DNA from: Candidatus Zixiibacteriota bacterium
Lineage (GTDB): Bacteria; Zixibacteria; MSB-5A5; GN15; FEB-12
Reading direction: 5' to 3'
DNA: 49,575 nucleotides
NCBI GenBank assembly: GCA_020348905.1
Contig: CP070756.1
Coordinates: 2,612,259 to 2,661,833 of the forward strand
Numbering within the stretch: position 1 is the first letter of the stretch; every line of letters begins with the position of its first letter. The position numbers were made by a program, and so were the translations under genes. The notes beneath the pieces were generated by a model, which saw only the letters and a program-made list of their open reading frames with translations, did not search any database and was not told where the DNA came from. Below, one piece after another: positions 24,755 to 35,940 of this stretch.

Positions 24755-26056
24755 TCACATTTTACCCATGGCGTTCTCGAGTTGCGCTATGGCGAGATTA
24801 AAGTCGAAATCGGCTCGGATTTGCGATACCTGAGCCTCTATTAGTGAAGCCTGGGCGTCGAGCAGATCGAGAATCGTTGCCGCTCCAAGGTTGTATTTCT
24901 CCTGGGTGATCTTGAGGTCCTCGGAGGAAGCCTCGACCGTCTCGGCGGCGACCCGCGTGGCCTCTCGCTGCTGTTCAATCTCAAAGTAGGCCGTCTTTAT
25001 TTCCCTGGTCACCAGGTTACGGGTATCGGCCAGACCGGCCCTGGCATTATTGAGGTTGACCCTATTATTGGTAACATAACCTTCTCTATTGAAGCCATCG
25101 AATATATTCCATGAAATTGAAAAACCCCACCGGCGGGTATTCGACGAATAGTCGAAGACAGCCGGGAAAGCCTGCGTGCCGTTGAACTTGGTGAACGAAT
25201 ATGATGCCCACACGCTGGGCAGATATCGGGCATAGCTTTCCTTGACTCCCCGGCTGGCGGCCGACACGTTCGAACGCGCCGCCAGAAGTCCCGGCTCGTG
25301 TCCCATGCCGTAGGCAATCGCTTCATCCACAGTCCCCTCGAACTCACGAACCGAGTAATCGGCCGAGAATTCCATCTCAGTATTGGGGTCCAGACCTATC
25401 GTGTATGCCAGGCCGGCCTTGGACGTGACCACTGCGTTTCTTGCCCGCAGCAGCGCCAGCTGTTCGTTTCCATAAAGAACTTTTTGTTTGAGCACATCGG
25501 AACGCGAGGCTGAGCCCAACTCATAGCGAGACTGGATCAGTTTCAGCTGCTCTTCACTACGCGCCACCGCGCTCTCCTGCACTTCGACACCGCGAACGGC
25601 AGCCAGATAAGCATAGTAGGATAGCTTGACACTATATATGAGGTCTTGCTCAGAGTTGATAACGTCCAGACGGGCGGCATTCCTGGCCGCGCGCGAACTG
25701 AAATAGCCAAACCAGTTACTGAGGTCAAAGACCGACATACGGGCAGACAGGTTCAGACTTTTGCTGGTACCCAGGTCCTGCTCATCCACCGGATCCGGCG
25801 GCTCAATATCAGTTTCTTTCCCTCTACTATAACTATATGAAGCGTCCACCCTGGGCAAGAAAGCACCCAGAGCCGAACGCTGCTGAGCCTTGGCTAAACT
25901 CTCTGCTCCCCTGGCAGCGATTATCGATGCCCTGTTTTGAAGAGCAAGTTCAATACAGTCATCCAGTGTCAGTTCATTCCCTTGAGCAGAAGCATTGACG
26001 CTTAGCATCACCGCAATCGCGATGACGAGAAGAATCTTACCCGATACGAATTTCAT
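24755..26056 (-). CDS. TolC-family outer membrane efflux protein
   Basis: The 433-residue protein has a signal peptide (LLVIAIAVMLSVNASAQG) and two OEP repeats of alternating strand and helix. The start is typical (LTLDDCIELALQNRASIIAARG), as is the repeat end KYNLGAATILDLLDAQASLIEAQ. It forms the outer-membrane trimeric channel of the tripartite exporter. AAGGAG lies 7 nt before the ATG. The preceding Yip1 gene ends 12 nt upstream, so the two are co-transcribed. Confidence 0.93.
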   Translation of the reverse strand: MKFVSGKILLVIAIAVMLSVNASAQGNELTLDDCIELALQNRASIIAARGAESLAKAQQRSALGAFLPRVDASYSYSRGKETDIEPPDPVDEQDLGTSKSLNLSARMSVFDLSNWFGYFSSRAARNAARLDVINSEQDLIYSVKLSYYAYLAAVRGVEVQESAVARSEEQLKLIQSRYELGSASRSDVLKQKVLYGNEQLALLRARNAVVTSKAGLAYTIGLDPNTEMEFSADYSVREFEGTVDEAIAYGMGHEPGLLAARSNVSAASRGVKESYARYLPSVWASYSFTKFNGTQAFPAVFDYSSNTRRWGFSISWNIFDGFNREGYVTNNRVNLNNARAGLADTRNLVTREIKTAYFEIEQQREATRVAAETVEASSEDLKITQEKYNLGAATILDLLDAQASLIEAQVSQIRADFDFNLAIAQLENAMGKM

Positions 26057-26068
26057 CTAATTACTCCT

Positions 26069-26788
26069 TTAGAAGATCGCTTTACCGATTGCCGTAAATA
26101 CCACGTGCAAGATTGATAACATACCTACCGATAGGACAGATATTACGTATCCTTTGTTGCGGGGAATGCCATAAATAGCCGCAAGTCCTATACCGGCCGC
26201 GATTATTTCCCATATAATGAACAAGTCGATCTTCGACAGAGCTACATACAAGATGCTGTCGGGACCCTGGCCGGCCGCCAGAACACCCAGCGAGAACGAA
26301 ACCAGCGCTGACCCTTTGGCCAGCATCATTGGAATGAGTAAAAGCGATCCAACGGCAGGTATGACGCTGGCGTACAGCATCACCGAAAGAATCTGTTTGA
26401 ACCGGGCCTTGTGACCCATGAAAAAATTACCCACCAGCGCCGCCAGGGCAGCCGCCACAAGAGGCATCAGAAGCAAGAATATGGGGCCGCCGATCATTGT
26501 CTGCATTTTCAGAATCTGCTTGATCTGTTCGGTGGGCGGCTGTCCCTGCAGTTGCGCCTGCAGCTGAGGTGACTCCAACTGCATCTGCAAAAACAGGTCA
26601 GCTAACGAAACGAAGAAAATCGTAAACAAGATAGCCAGCAGTATGTAAGGAACCAGCACTTTCGGTTCGTTTCTCAACTGCTGGAAAAAGGCTGCCGGCT
26701 GGTAGAATACCTGAACTATTCCCTTAAAAGACAGCCCCTTGACACTCTGTTGCGGAGTAACAACTTCCGCAGAATTCGCCTGCTCCAC
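26069..26788 (-). CDS. Yip1-domain inner membrane protein
   Basis: This integral membrane protein of about 239 residues has five predicted TM helices and the Yip1 family pattern: FKGIVQVFYQPAAFFQQLR before TM1, then PYILLAILFTIFF and repeated Gly/Ala-rich helices. The start is decided by the ribosome site: AGGAGG lies 5 nt before GTG at 26788, while the further upstream in-frame TTG at 26812 has none. It is the first gene of the export operon. Its role there (assembly or lipid-linked function) is not known. Confidence 0.8.
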   Translation of the reverse strand: MEQANSAEVVTPQQSVKGLSFKGIVQVFYQPAAFFQQLRNEPKVLVPYILLAILFTIFFVSLADLFLQMQLESPQLQAQLQGQPPTEQIKQILKMQTMIGGPIFLLLMPLVAAALAALVGNFFMGHKARFKQILSVMLYASVIPAVGSLLLIPMMLAKGSALVSFSLGVLAAGQGPDSILYVALSKIDLFIIWEIIAAGIGLAAIYGIPRNKGYVISVLSVGMLSILHVVFTAIGKAIF

Positions 26789-26900
26789 GCAAACCTCCTC
26801 TTGTTCCTTCAATTAACGAAGATACTGTTTAAAAGTTTCACGGGCTCGAGTCTTCGAAATGCAATACCAAAGATAATATCTAATATTCAAAAAAATAAGG

Positions 26901-26930
26901 AAAAAAGGGATATGGTCTAAAACATATCCC
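26901..26930 (-). terminator. Intrinsic terminator after membrane pyrophosphatase
   Basis: On the minus strand the 8-bp stem GGGATATG/CATATCCC with an 8-nt loop is followed directly by T6. It lies 31 nt after the hppA stop. Confidence 0.88.
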
Positions 26931-26960
26931 TCAGACACTATTAATGAGGTCACGGATTAA

Positions 26961-28943
<1,983 letters not shown>

Positions 28944-29085
28944 TCCTAACACTCCTGTTAACACACTATTTTAAAACAAGTTACAACTGTCTAACGGTAA
29001 AAAATTAGCTCCGAATATATCGGTTTCAGCAAATATTGGCAAGTTAAAATTGAGCTGGCAGGGCCTTTTTCGACATAAACAGAAA

Positions 29086-29111
29086 CGCCGGCGTGGTAAA
29101 CCACGCCGGCG
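29086..29111 (-). terminator. Hairpin terminator of the frameshifted lipoprotein gene
   Basis: An 11-bp perfect stem CGCCGGCGTGG/CCACGCCGGCG with a 4-nt loop lies 24 nt after the stop on the minus strand. The T-tract is short (TTTCTGTTT), so termination may be partial. Confidence 0.65.
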
Positions 29112-29134
29112 AAATTCAACTGATTAAATAGCGA

Positions 29135-30229
29135 TTAGAAGCGCTCCATCTCCACCAGGATCCAGGGGAATCCCCGATACGGATCGCTGGTATCCTGCAT
29201 CCAGCCTCTCAGCACAAACGACTGCACCGCGTTCGGGTCGGTTACCTCATTGCGGGTATCGGGCAGCGGACCGATGAACGGAATCAACGGGAAATTAGTG
29301 GTATCAGAGACAAAATTGTCCGGTTGCAGCGAGACGAAGATGCGGCCAGGATTACCGCCCGCCAGATTTGGCACGAAACAGGGTGGATCAATGCCACCGG
29401 GCAAGTTCTCCAGGAAATCCTCACCGGGATACGGTGGTACCCGCGTACTTGCCACATACGGATTACACTCATCCGGAAGACGTACGTCGGCAAAACACCC
29501 GGTCGTCAGTATGCCGCCCTCGGTCTCTTCGACCGGGTCGCCTAAAATCACCCAGGCCGGCAGAGTGATCCTGGACGTCACTGCGTCAGGGTCAATAGCC
29601 GGGCATGCGACCCAACCTTTATACTTCCAACCATATTCACTCAGGACCGGCAGCGCGAACTCGTCATTCTCTTCGCCGCCCTGAGTAAACTGGTCATACG
29701 TAATCCATCCAGAATCGACACCGAAGATCACCCCGAGTGTGGTAGTGTAATAGGGGGTGTCAACCAGTGTGTCCAGAAGAACGTCGAAGCGAATCACCGT
29801 GTGCACGATGGTATCCAAACCGCGAACCAGAGCGGTGTCTTTCAGGTAAATCGAATTAGTGTCGACCGCGGATACTACAATCATAGTCGTGTCACCGGGC
29901 GCGTATCCGTCCAGGGTGTCGGCGGTGATGTAGGAGCTATCAATCGAGAGAGTATCGTTAAGGCTCCTCAGCACCTCGGTATAAGTCGAAAACCAGACCG
30001 AATACCCGTCGGTAACCGGATCCAACCCGGCTGAATCACCGAACGTGCCGTCGGACGGTGACTCCATGTTATACCACAGCGTGGCCGCCCAGAGCGAATC
30101 GATCTTGGGAAACCTCATCTTGACCGTCTGACTGGACGTCATATCCATTAACATAATTGGACCGGGAGAGTTGGTATTGTCGTCCGGGTAGGTTTCCACC
30201 GAGACGAAGATGGTTGTGAAATCCATCAC
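29135..30229 (-). CDS. C-terminal fragment of frameshifted lipoprotein, unknown family
   Basis: This 364-codon reading frame has no signal peptide of its own and joins the preceding fragment by a TGATG overlap. Its first residues (MDFTTIFVSVETYPDD) continue the lipoprotein naturally if one base is added near 30232-30236, reading FFLGHDVMDFTT. The body is rich in Asp/Thr and beta strands (SLDTIV, DSGWITYDQFTQGG) and ends in FPWILVEMERF. No known domain is recognised. It is either the second half of a broken or mis-assembled gene, or a product made by translational coupling at the TGATG. Confidence 0.6.
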   Translation of the reverse strand: MMDFTTIFVSVETYPDDNTNSPGPIMLMDMTSSQTVKMRFPKIDSLWAATLWYNMESPSDGTFGDSAGLDPVTDGYSVWFSTYTEVLRSLNDTLSIDSSYITADTLDGYAPGDTTMIVVSAVDTNSIYLKDTALVRGLDTIVHTVIRFDVLLDTLVDTPYYTTTLGVIFGVDSGWITYDQFTQGGEENDEFALPVLSEYGWKYKGWVACPAIDPDAVTSRITLPAWVILGDPVEETEGGILTTGCFADVRLPDECNPYVASTRVPPYPGEDFLENLPGGIDPPCFVPNLAGGNPGRIFVSLQPDNFVSDTTNFPLIPFIGPLPDTRNEVTDPNAVQSFVLRGWMQDTSDPYRGFPWILVEMERF

Positions 30230-30525
30230 GTCGTGCCCAGGAAGAAGTGGTTAGAGTCGGCCCGCGGGGTGCCGTCCACCTCGAGAAAACGGGTATTGCT
30301 GAAATCGTACCCGAACTTCGCCAGCGGAACGGTGTCGCTGGCATTGGCAACCCACAGCTCATATACCATACCGTCAGGATTCGTGGGCAGCTTGCTCGGA
30401 TTGAGCGTGATGTTGGTTCTTGTGACAGGTGTGAGGACGTCTTCGGGTTGATCGCAACCCCAAAAAATGGAACTAGATATTAGGGGTAATATCAAAAGAA
30501 ATAACAGGTTATTGCGCTTGAACAT
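30226..30525 (-). CDS. N-terminal fragment of frameshifted lipoprotein
   Basis: The 99-codon fragment carries a lipoprotein signal (LLFLLILPLISSSIFWGC, Cys24) and a short beta-rich segment (GMVYELWVANASDTVPLAKFGY), then stops inside what reads as a continuing domain (SNHFFLGTT, stop). A strong ribosome site (GGAGGAGGAAGGA) and a consensus promoter at 30585-30614 precede it, so the locus looks expressed. With the next fragment the full protein would have about 463 residues. Confidence 0.6.
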   Translation of the reverse strand: MFKRNNLLFLLILPLISSSIFWGCDQPEDVLTPVTRTNITLNPSKLPTNPDGMVYELWVANASDTVPLAKFGYDFSNTRFLEVDGTPRADSNHFFLGTT

Positions 30526-30584
30526 CTATTCCTTCCTCCTCCGGAGCCACCGGGATATTTTTGAGCCGAAATTTACAAAGTCTG

Positions 30585-30614
30585 ATTATAACGTTCCGTC
30601 AGCGCGGTTGTCAA
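30585..30614 (-). promoter_or_regulatory. Consensus sigma70 promoter of the lipoprotein locus
   Basis: On the minus strand TTGACA, 18 bp, TATAAT is an exact match in both hexamers, about 60 nt upstream of the ATG. Confidence 0.7.
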
Positions 30615-30742
30615 GTGCTTATTTACATAGATTTTATCTCAATGGTAAGGGACGTCCCGCCGGCGTGGATTATCTAAAGAAATCTCCCCCCGGGTCGATA
30701 ATTTATGCAAATAGGCCTAAACTATTTGTGGGAGATATTTCC

Positions 30743-32896
30743 TTGGCAGTTTGTTCCAATTGTCACGCCGAGCAGCCGTCCAATGACGTAAGATCTTGTA
30801 TATTTTGCGGTTACCCTGTCGTGGGCGAGAGCGGCTCGGATGAGACCCGGAAGGACGACGAAACCCTGGATATTATGGCTACCGAAGCTGATGAAGATAC
30901 CCGGGAATTTGTTGGGGGGCAGAAAGCATGGGGCGCCAAGCGCGATGATGATCTGGGCATAGAATCCACTACCGATTTAATGCAGCAGGAGGCGGAGCGA
31001 ACGGCCTCTTACGAGACGGCCGATTTCGCGTCGGACTACAGCCCCATTGGCGACAGTACTCCACCCCCTCCTCCCCCGGCCGAACAGGACGAGCCGAGCG
31101 CGTTCTCCAGACCTCATCAGTCACCAACCGAAACCGGCGGTGAACAAGCGCCCGATGAAACCGAGAAGTTCGATAGCAACGGCGTGCAGAGACTCTCGGA
31201 TGATGACATCAAAGAGATTCAACAGAATCTATACGGTGGCAATTCCCATCTGAAGGACCAGGAGAAATCGGAACTGGTCAAAAAGCTCGATACGCTTGAT
31301 GGAAAACAGGCCGTCAGCCAGGCGGCCAAAGCCACGGCTGCTGGTAAATCGACACCGGGAAAGGCTGTGTCCCTGGGCCGGAAGCCAAAGATGGCCAGAC
31401 GGGGCGCCGGCATTGCCTATTTCTATCGAAACTTCATCCAAATCACGGGAAGTCACAACCTTATCACCAATGACGTTCTGACACTCAACGACCGAGAGTA
31501 TCTTTTGAAACCCAAGAAATTCAAGACACCCTATGTAATTGGCGGTTCGGCGGTGGTATTTGCCATATTCCTGATTGTCCTCGCCTCGGCCCTGGCACCG
31601 AGCTCGGAGTCCGGCAATGGTACACTGGTTGGAGTGGTTCTCGACGAGTACGACCAGCCTTATATTCAGGGGGCTACCATATCGATACCCGAGCTCGACG
31701 AGCAGGTCACATCTGACCAGCGCGGCTTTTTCACGGCCGGATCGCTCCCGGTAGGTACTTATGTCATAGAGTACGTCCTGGGCGGCGAGGTCGTCGGAAC
31801 CGATCAGGCCAGCATTACCGATGACGAGATCAGAATGATATTCCTGCGGCCGCAGATCGGGGATTACAGTGAATCCGTGGCAGAGCCTTCGGAGCCTCGG
31901 GCGGAAGCGGTTCAAACCAGCCCTCCGCCGAGGAAACCGGAGCCGTCCCCGGTGAAAAGAGCCGAGAGTGCACCTTCCCGAACGACCACCAAACCCGCCA
32001 GTAAACCGAGGACATCCACCTACAGCAAAGTGACTCTTGATGCCAACGTTCCCAACGCTCGCTTTGTCCTCGATGGTTCGGTCCTGGGCGCAGGCAACCT
32101 GACTTACTCAAAGATCAAACCGGGCACACATCGCTATAAGGTCTCCGCTGACGGCTACAAAGCTGTCGAAGGCAGACTCACTCTCAGCCCCGGTGAGAAC
32201 AAGCAACTGGAAGTGGCCCTGTCTCCGCTGAAGCAGCAAAAGAAGGCCGCCTCCTACAGCTCCGATGACTATTTCCACTCCGGCAAAGCCGCTTTTCAGC
32301 AGAACGATTTTAACACGGCCGTGGCTGACCTGAGTCAGGTCATAAACAGTAAACCAAGTCACGCCGAGGCTCACTACTACCGGGGCGAGTCATATAAAGC
32401 CCTGAAGTATTATCAGAAGGCTTATGATGATTACGTTCGGGCCGCCGAGATCTATCAGATAAAAAAGGAGTACGGCCGGGCCATAACCTGTTACAATAGA
32501 GCCGTGGACGTCGACGATAAATCCATTACCGCATACATTGGCAGAGGCAGCCTCTACCTCAAAAGAGGCGAGGAACTGGCCGCGATAGCCGACTTCGACA
32601 GGGCCAGACAAATCGATAAGCGCAGCTTCCAGGCTTATTTCGGACTGGGAGAGGCCAGGTTTAAGCAGCAACAGTACAAAAAGGCGATCGATCACTTCAA
32701 AGATGCGCGATCCATCCACGATGAGGATCCGCTGGTGCACCAGTACCTGATGCTATCGTACATGGCGTTGGCCGACTACAAAAACGTCAAGAAGAGCTAT
32801 GACAAGTTCGCCGACATCGCCACCGACGAGCAGATGAGACGCTTTAAGACTGATCAGAAATACAGTGCCGTTATCCGAGTGATTGAGTCGCAGTAG
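30743..32896 (+). CDS. Zinc-ribbon / TM / PEGA / TPR protein
   Basis: The 717-residue multidomain protein has, in order: an N-terminal zinc ribbon (CSNC, then CIFC), a long acidic Pro-rich linker, a TM helix (YVIGGSAVVFAIFLIVLASAL, near residue 285), and a carboxypeptidase-regulatory-like beta domain (GTLVGVVLDEYDQPYIQGATISIPE). A Pro/Ser linker follows, then a PEGA domain (KVTLDANVPNARFVLDGSVLG) and four to five TPR-like repeats to the end. The start is TTG at 30743, 8 nt after GGGAG, placing the zinc ribbon at the N-terminus; the frame is open farther upstream but those residues look non-coding. It is probably an envelope scaffold joining a cytoplasmic zinc ribbon to periplasmic TPR/PEGA modules (inference). 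The two-CW gene follows after 14 nt. Confidence 0.83.
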   Translation: MAVCSNCHAEQPSNDVRSCIFCGYPVVGESGSDETRKDDETLDIMATEADEDTREFVGGQKAWGAKRDDDLGIESTTDLMQQEAERTASYETADFASDYSPIGDSTPPPPPPAEQDEPSAFSRPHQSPTETGGEQAPDETEKFDSNGVQRLSDDDIKEIQQNLYGGNSHLKDQEKSELVKKLDTLDGKQAVSQAAKATAAGKSTPGKAVSLGRKPKMARRGAGIAYFYRNFIQITGSHNLITNDVLTLNDREYLLKPKKFKTPYVIGGSAVVFAIFLIVLASALAPSSESGNGTLVGVVLDEYDQPYIQGATISIPELDEQVTSDQRGFFTAGSLPVGTYVIEYVLGGEVVGTDQASITDDEIRMIFLRPQIGDYSESVAEPSEPRAEAVQTSPPPRKPEPSPVKRAESAPSRTTTKPASKPRTSTYSKVTLDANVPNARFVLDGSVLGAGNLTYSKIKPGTHRYKVSADGYKAVEGRLTLSPGENKQLEVALSPLKQQKKAASYSSDDYFHSGKAAFQQNDFNTAVADLSQVINSKPSHAEAHYYRGESYKALKYYQKAYDDYVRAAEIYQIKKEYGRAITCYNRAVDVDDKSITAYIGRGSLYLKRGEELAAIADFDRARQIDKRSFQAYFGLGEARFKQQQYKKAIDHFKDARSIHDEDPLVHQYLMLSYMALADYKNVKKSYDKFADIATDEQMRRFKTDQKYSAVIRVIESQ

Positions 32897-32910
32897 ACTT
32901 CAATCATACC

Positions 32911-33204
32911 ATGGCGCCAAAACTTAATTGCTGGGAATTCAAAAATTGCGGCCGCGAAAAGGGCGGTCTCATGGCCTCCACATTGGGCGAATGCCCGGTA
33001 CCCTCGTATATGAAATTCGACGGGCTCAATGACGGCATCGGGGCCGGCCGTGCCTGCTGGATGGCGCCACACTCACCGCTCAGATCAGAAACCGGTCAGG
33101 GGGCCTGTTCTTCACGATGCTACAGCTGCGAGTTCTACAAGCGGGTCGTTTTCGAGCAGGAAGAAAAGGCCTGCTTCAAATTCTCATCGTCCCGAAGATC
33201 CTGA
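32911..33204 (+). CDS. Two-CW domain cysteine-rich small protein
   Basis: The 97-residue protein begins LNCWEFKNCGREKGG and later has GRACWMAPHSP and a CYSCEFYKRV segment, matching the two-CW pattern (NCWEFK..CG, RACW, C..CEFY) with about eight cysteines. Such proteins probably bind metal or FeS and occur near signalling or redox genes. It starts 14 nt after the TPR protein stop. It lacks a TM helix and looks cytoplasmic. The function is unknown. Confidence 0.78.
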   Translation: MAPKLNCWEFKNCGREKGGLMASTLGECPVPSYMKFDGLNDGIGAGRACWMAPHSPLRSETGQGACSSRCYSCEFYKRVVFEQEEKACFKFSSSRRS

Positions 33205-33375
33205 CACACCAACCCCACTGCATAGCTCCCGTTAGAAGAGGTAGATTCCATCGCCAGGTCCAGTCGGTCGCACCCTAAGAGCGCCGCACCTTCGCAATTG
33301 TTGTTGCCCTCTGGACGAATTAGGCTTATGTTCGTCAGATACGAAAATATCAATTGCTAACTTCGGGAGAATCTT

Positions 33376-35337
33376 ATGCAATTCAGACTTACATTTATAC
33401 TGTTAACGGTAACAGCTATGGTCCTGACAATCGGCTGTGGTAATCAGGGCCGGATGGCCGACCAGGCCGCCACCAAAGTCGCTTCTGTGCTCGACGACAG
33501 TAAATACGTTGCCGACATCGCCACCTTCCTCCAAATCGGCGAAAACTACCCGGCCGGCCTCAGCCTGGACGGTTCTGCCGTCTTTTTCCAATCCGATATG
33601 TCCGGAGTCGACCAGGTATACAGAATCACCGATGAGGGCTGGCCGTACCAGCTCACCACCTTCGAAAGCGGTATCGACTTCTTCTACCTTTCCCACAATG
33701 CTCAGATGGCTGTGGTCGGAGCGTCAGAGGGCGGATCGGAACAATCGCAACTCTATCTAATGGATACCCGCACCGGCCGCCTGGCGCAATTAACCAATTA
33801 CGAAGACACCAAGTTCGGCTACGTGTATTGGGCGCCCGATGATAAAAAGATCTTCTATTATTCCAACGAGGAAAACCGCCGCGATATGTTCATTTATGAA
33901 ATGGACATCGCTACCGGGGAGTCGCGCAAGATATTTGGCGATACCGCCACCGTGCGCGGATGGAACTCCATTCAGGACGTCTCCGAGGACGGCAACTTCC
34001 TGATTATCTACCACGGCGTCTCAAACGTAACCAACGATCTCTATCTGTTGGATCGCGCCACCGGCCAGTACCAGAAGCTCAATGAGGACGGAGGAAATTT
34101 CGAGTACTTCTCGGCAACGCTGATGCCTGACAACCAAACCATCTGGCTGAGATCCAATGGCAACGACGACGGCATCCTGCGGCTGGCCCGGATGACAGTT
34201 GGATCCACCGAGTTGGAGTTCATTGAAGACGGCTGGCTCGACCCGCGGTGGGAGCTGAAAGTCATGAAGATATCACCGGATTTCCGAATGATGGCTGCCA
34301 TAACCAACGAGGATGGTTACCAGCGCATAAAATTGCGCGAGCTTGACAGCAAAAAGGACCTGCCGGTTCCCCCGCTTGATGGAATCATCGACGACATTTA
34401 TATGGATTACAACGGAAACGTCCTGTTCTCCTTCGAATCACCCACCAGGGCCCCGGATGTGTGGCTCTGGAACCCTAATAGCGAGGAGCTTAAACAGCTG
34501 ACTTTCGCTCTTTATGCCGGCATCGACAGAACCACCTTCAGCGAACCGGAGTTGATTCATTATGAAAGCTACGACGGCCTCGAAATCCCTGCCTTTCTCT
34601 ACCTGCCCCCGGACTATAAAGAAGGCGAACAGATACCTTTTGTGGTATATGCTCATGGCGGCCCCGAGAGCCAGTTCCGGCCAACATTCACCCGGACCTT
34701 TCTGTATCTGCCTCTCAACGGGTATGGTATCCTGGCTCCTAATCCCCGCGGATCATCCGGATACGGGCGTGAGTACCGCGACCTGGATAACTACAAGAAC
34801 CGCCACAAATCGCTTAAAGACTACAAGGCCGGCGTCGACTGGCTGTTAGAGAACGGTTATACGCGTAAAGGTATGCTCGGAATTCGCGGTGGATCCTACG
34901 GCGGGTTTGTTGTTCTGGGAATGATCACCGAATATCCGGATTTGTTTGATGCAGCCATCGACATGGTCGGTATCGCCAATTTCAGAACCTTCCTGGAAAA
35001 TACCAAACCCTACCGCCGCAAATACCGTGAAACGGAATACGGTCCGCTTACTGATCCGGAATTTCTCGAGTCGGTCTCGCCCCTGAACAAAGCTCACCTT
35101 ATCGAAACCCCCCTGCTGGTCATTCACGGTGAAAACGACCCGCGCGTTCCGGTTAGCGAAGCACGCCAGATCATACAGGCTATCAATGACCGGGGCGGCG
35201 ACGTGGATTCGCTTATCTTTCCCGACGAGGGTCACGGTGTCGGCAAACTCGTTAACGTGATTGCTACCTATCGCAAGCAAGCGGAATTCCTTGACCGCCA
35301 CCTGAAAGTCATCGATACCGGAGTCGAAACCGATTAG
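33376..35337 (+). CDS. S9 family (prolyl oligopeptidase-type) peptidase lipoprotein
   Basis: The 653-residue protein has a lipoprotein signal (LLTVTAMVLTIGC, Cys21), a seven-bladed-propeller-like N-terminal region with DPP-IV/TolB-type repeats (YLMDTRTGRLAQLTNY, FIYEMDIATGESRKIF), and a C-terminal alpha/beta-hydrolase. The catalytic triad is Ser507 (GGSYGG), Asp588 (HGENDPRVPV) and His620 (DEGHGVGK), complete and properly spaced. It likely cleaves peptides at the envelope. The ribosome site GGGAGA lies 7 nt before the ATG. A strong terminator follows at 35380-35410. Confidence 0.95.
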   Translation: MQFRLTFILLTVTAMVLTIGCGNQGRMADQAATKVASVLDDSKYVADIATFLQIGENYPAGLSLDGSAVFFQSDMSGVDQVYRITDEGWPYQLTTFESGIDFFYLSHNAQMAVVGASEGGSEQSQLYLMDTRTGRLAQLTNYEDTKFGYVYWAPDDKKIFYYSNEENRRDMFIYEMDIATGESRKIFGDTATVRGWNSIQDVSEDGNFLIIYHGVSNVTNDLYLLDRATGQYQKLNEDGGNFEYFSATLMPDNQTIWLRSNGNDDGILRLARMTVGSTELEFIEDGWLDPRWELKVMKISPDFRMMAAITNEDGYQRIKLRELDSKKDLPVPPLDGIIDDIYMDYNGNVLFSFESPTRAPDVWLWNPNSEELKQLTFALYAGIDRTTFSEPELIHYESYDGLEIPAFLYLPPDYKEGEQIPFVVYAHGGPESQFRPTFTRTFLYLPLNGYGILAPNPRGSSGYGREYRDLDNYKNRHKSLKDYKAGVDWLLENGYTRKGMLGIRGGSYGGFVVLGMITEYPDLFDAAIDMVGIANFRTFLENTKPYRRKYRETEYGPLTDPEFLESVSPLNKAHLIETPLLVIHGENDPRVPVSEARQIIQAINDRGGDVDSLIFPDEGHGVGKLVNVIATYRKQAEFLDRHLKVIDTGVETD

Positions 35338-35379
35338 CGTCGTTCATGGCGCTGGCCAAAAACGGTTACCGGCTTTGTC

Positions 35380-35410
35380 AGAGCGAACCGAATGGTTCGC
35401 TCTTTCTTTT
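35380..35410 (+). terminator. Intrinsic terminator of the S9 peptidase gene
   Basis: The 10-bp stem AGAGCGAACC/GGTTCGCTCT with a 4-nt loop is followed by TTCTTTT. Confidence 0.88.
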
Positions 35411-35428
35411 GCCATCTGCGGAGATTAG

Positions 35429-35842
35429 CTATTCACCAATTATCTTGATAATGACTCGCTTGCGGCGCTGGCCGTCAAACTCGGCATAATAGACCTGCTG
35501 CCACGGCCCGAAATCGAGCTTGCCGTTGGTAACAGGCAGGACTACCTGGGAACCGATCAGGAGATTCTTCAGGTGCGCATCACCGTTGTCTTCCCCTGTA
35601 CGATGGTGCCGGTAATCCGGCCCGAACGGAGCCAGGTTGTCCGCCCATTCGTCAATATCGGCGATCAGGCCCGACTCCGCGTCATTGACGTAAACCCCGG
35701 CCGTGATATGCATGGCCGATACCAGAACCAGACCCTCCTGGATGCCACTCTCGCTCAGCGCCTTCTCAACATCGGATGTGATATTGATGTATTCGCGTCT
35801 TTTCCGGGTGTTAAACACCAGGTACTCGGCGTGACTTTTCAT
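35429..35842 (-). CDS. YjbQ/UPF0047 family protein
   Basis: The 137-residue protein of the YjbQ fold has the conserved motifs [43 protein letters not shown], and the C-terminal [20 protein letters not shown]. Family members have been reported with thiamin-phosphate-synthase-like secondary activity, but a physiological role is unclear. The ATG at 35842 is chosen because AGAGG lies 8 nt before it; the reading frame extends 18 codons farther upstream without similarity. It overlaps no neighbour and is likely its own unit or read with the SPOR gene. Confidence 0.9.
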   Translation of the reverse strand: MKSHAEYLVFNTRKRREYINITSDVEKALSESGIQEGLVLVSAMHITAGVYVNDAESGLIADIDEWADNLAPFGPDYRHHRTGEDNGDAHLKNLLIGSQVVLPVTNGKLDFGPWQQVYYAEFDGQRRKRVIIKIIGE

Positions 35843-35940
35843 GGATCCTACCTCTCTATACCAGATACAAAGAGACCGGGTAATACACGCTGGCAATACC
35901 CGGTCTCCATCTGTACTGTCGACTCGTGATGTCGGTAATT

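Noticed and set aside
30467-30742. A 92-codon N-terminal extension of the zinc-ribbon/TPR protein.
   Set aside because: It overlaps the divergent consensus promoter and the start of the lipoprotein gene, and a TTG with a GGGAG ribosome site begins the conserved part.
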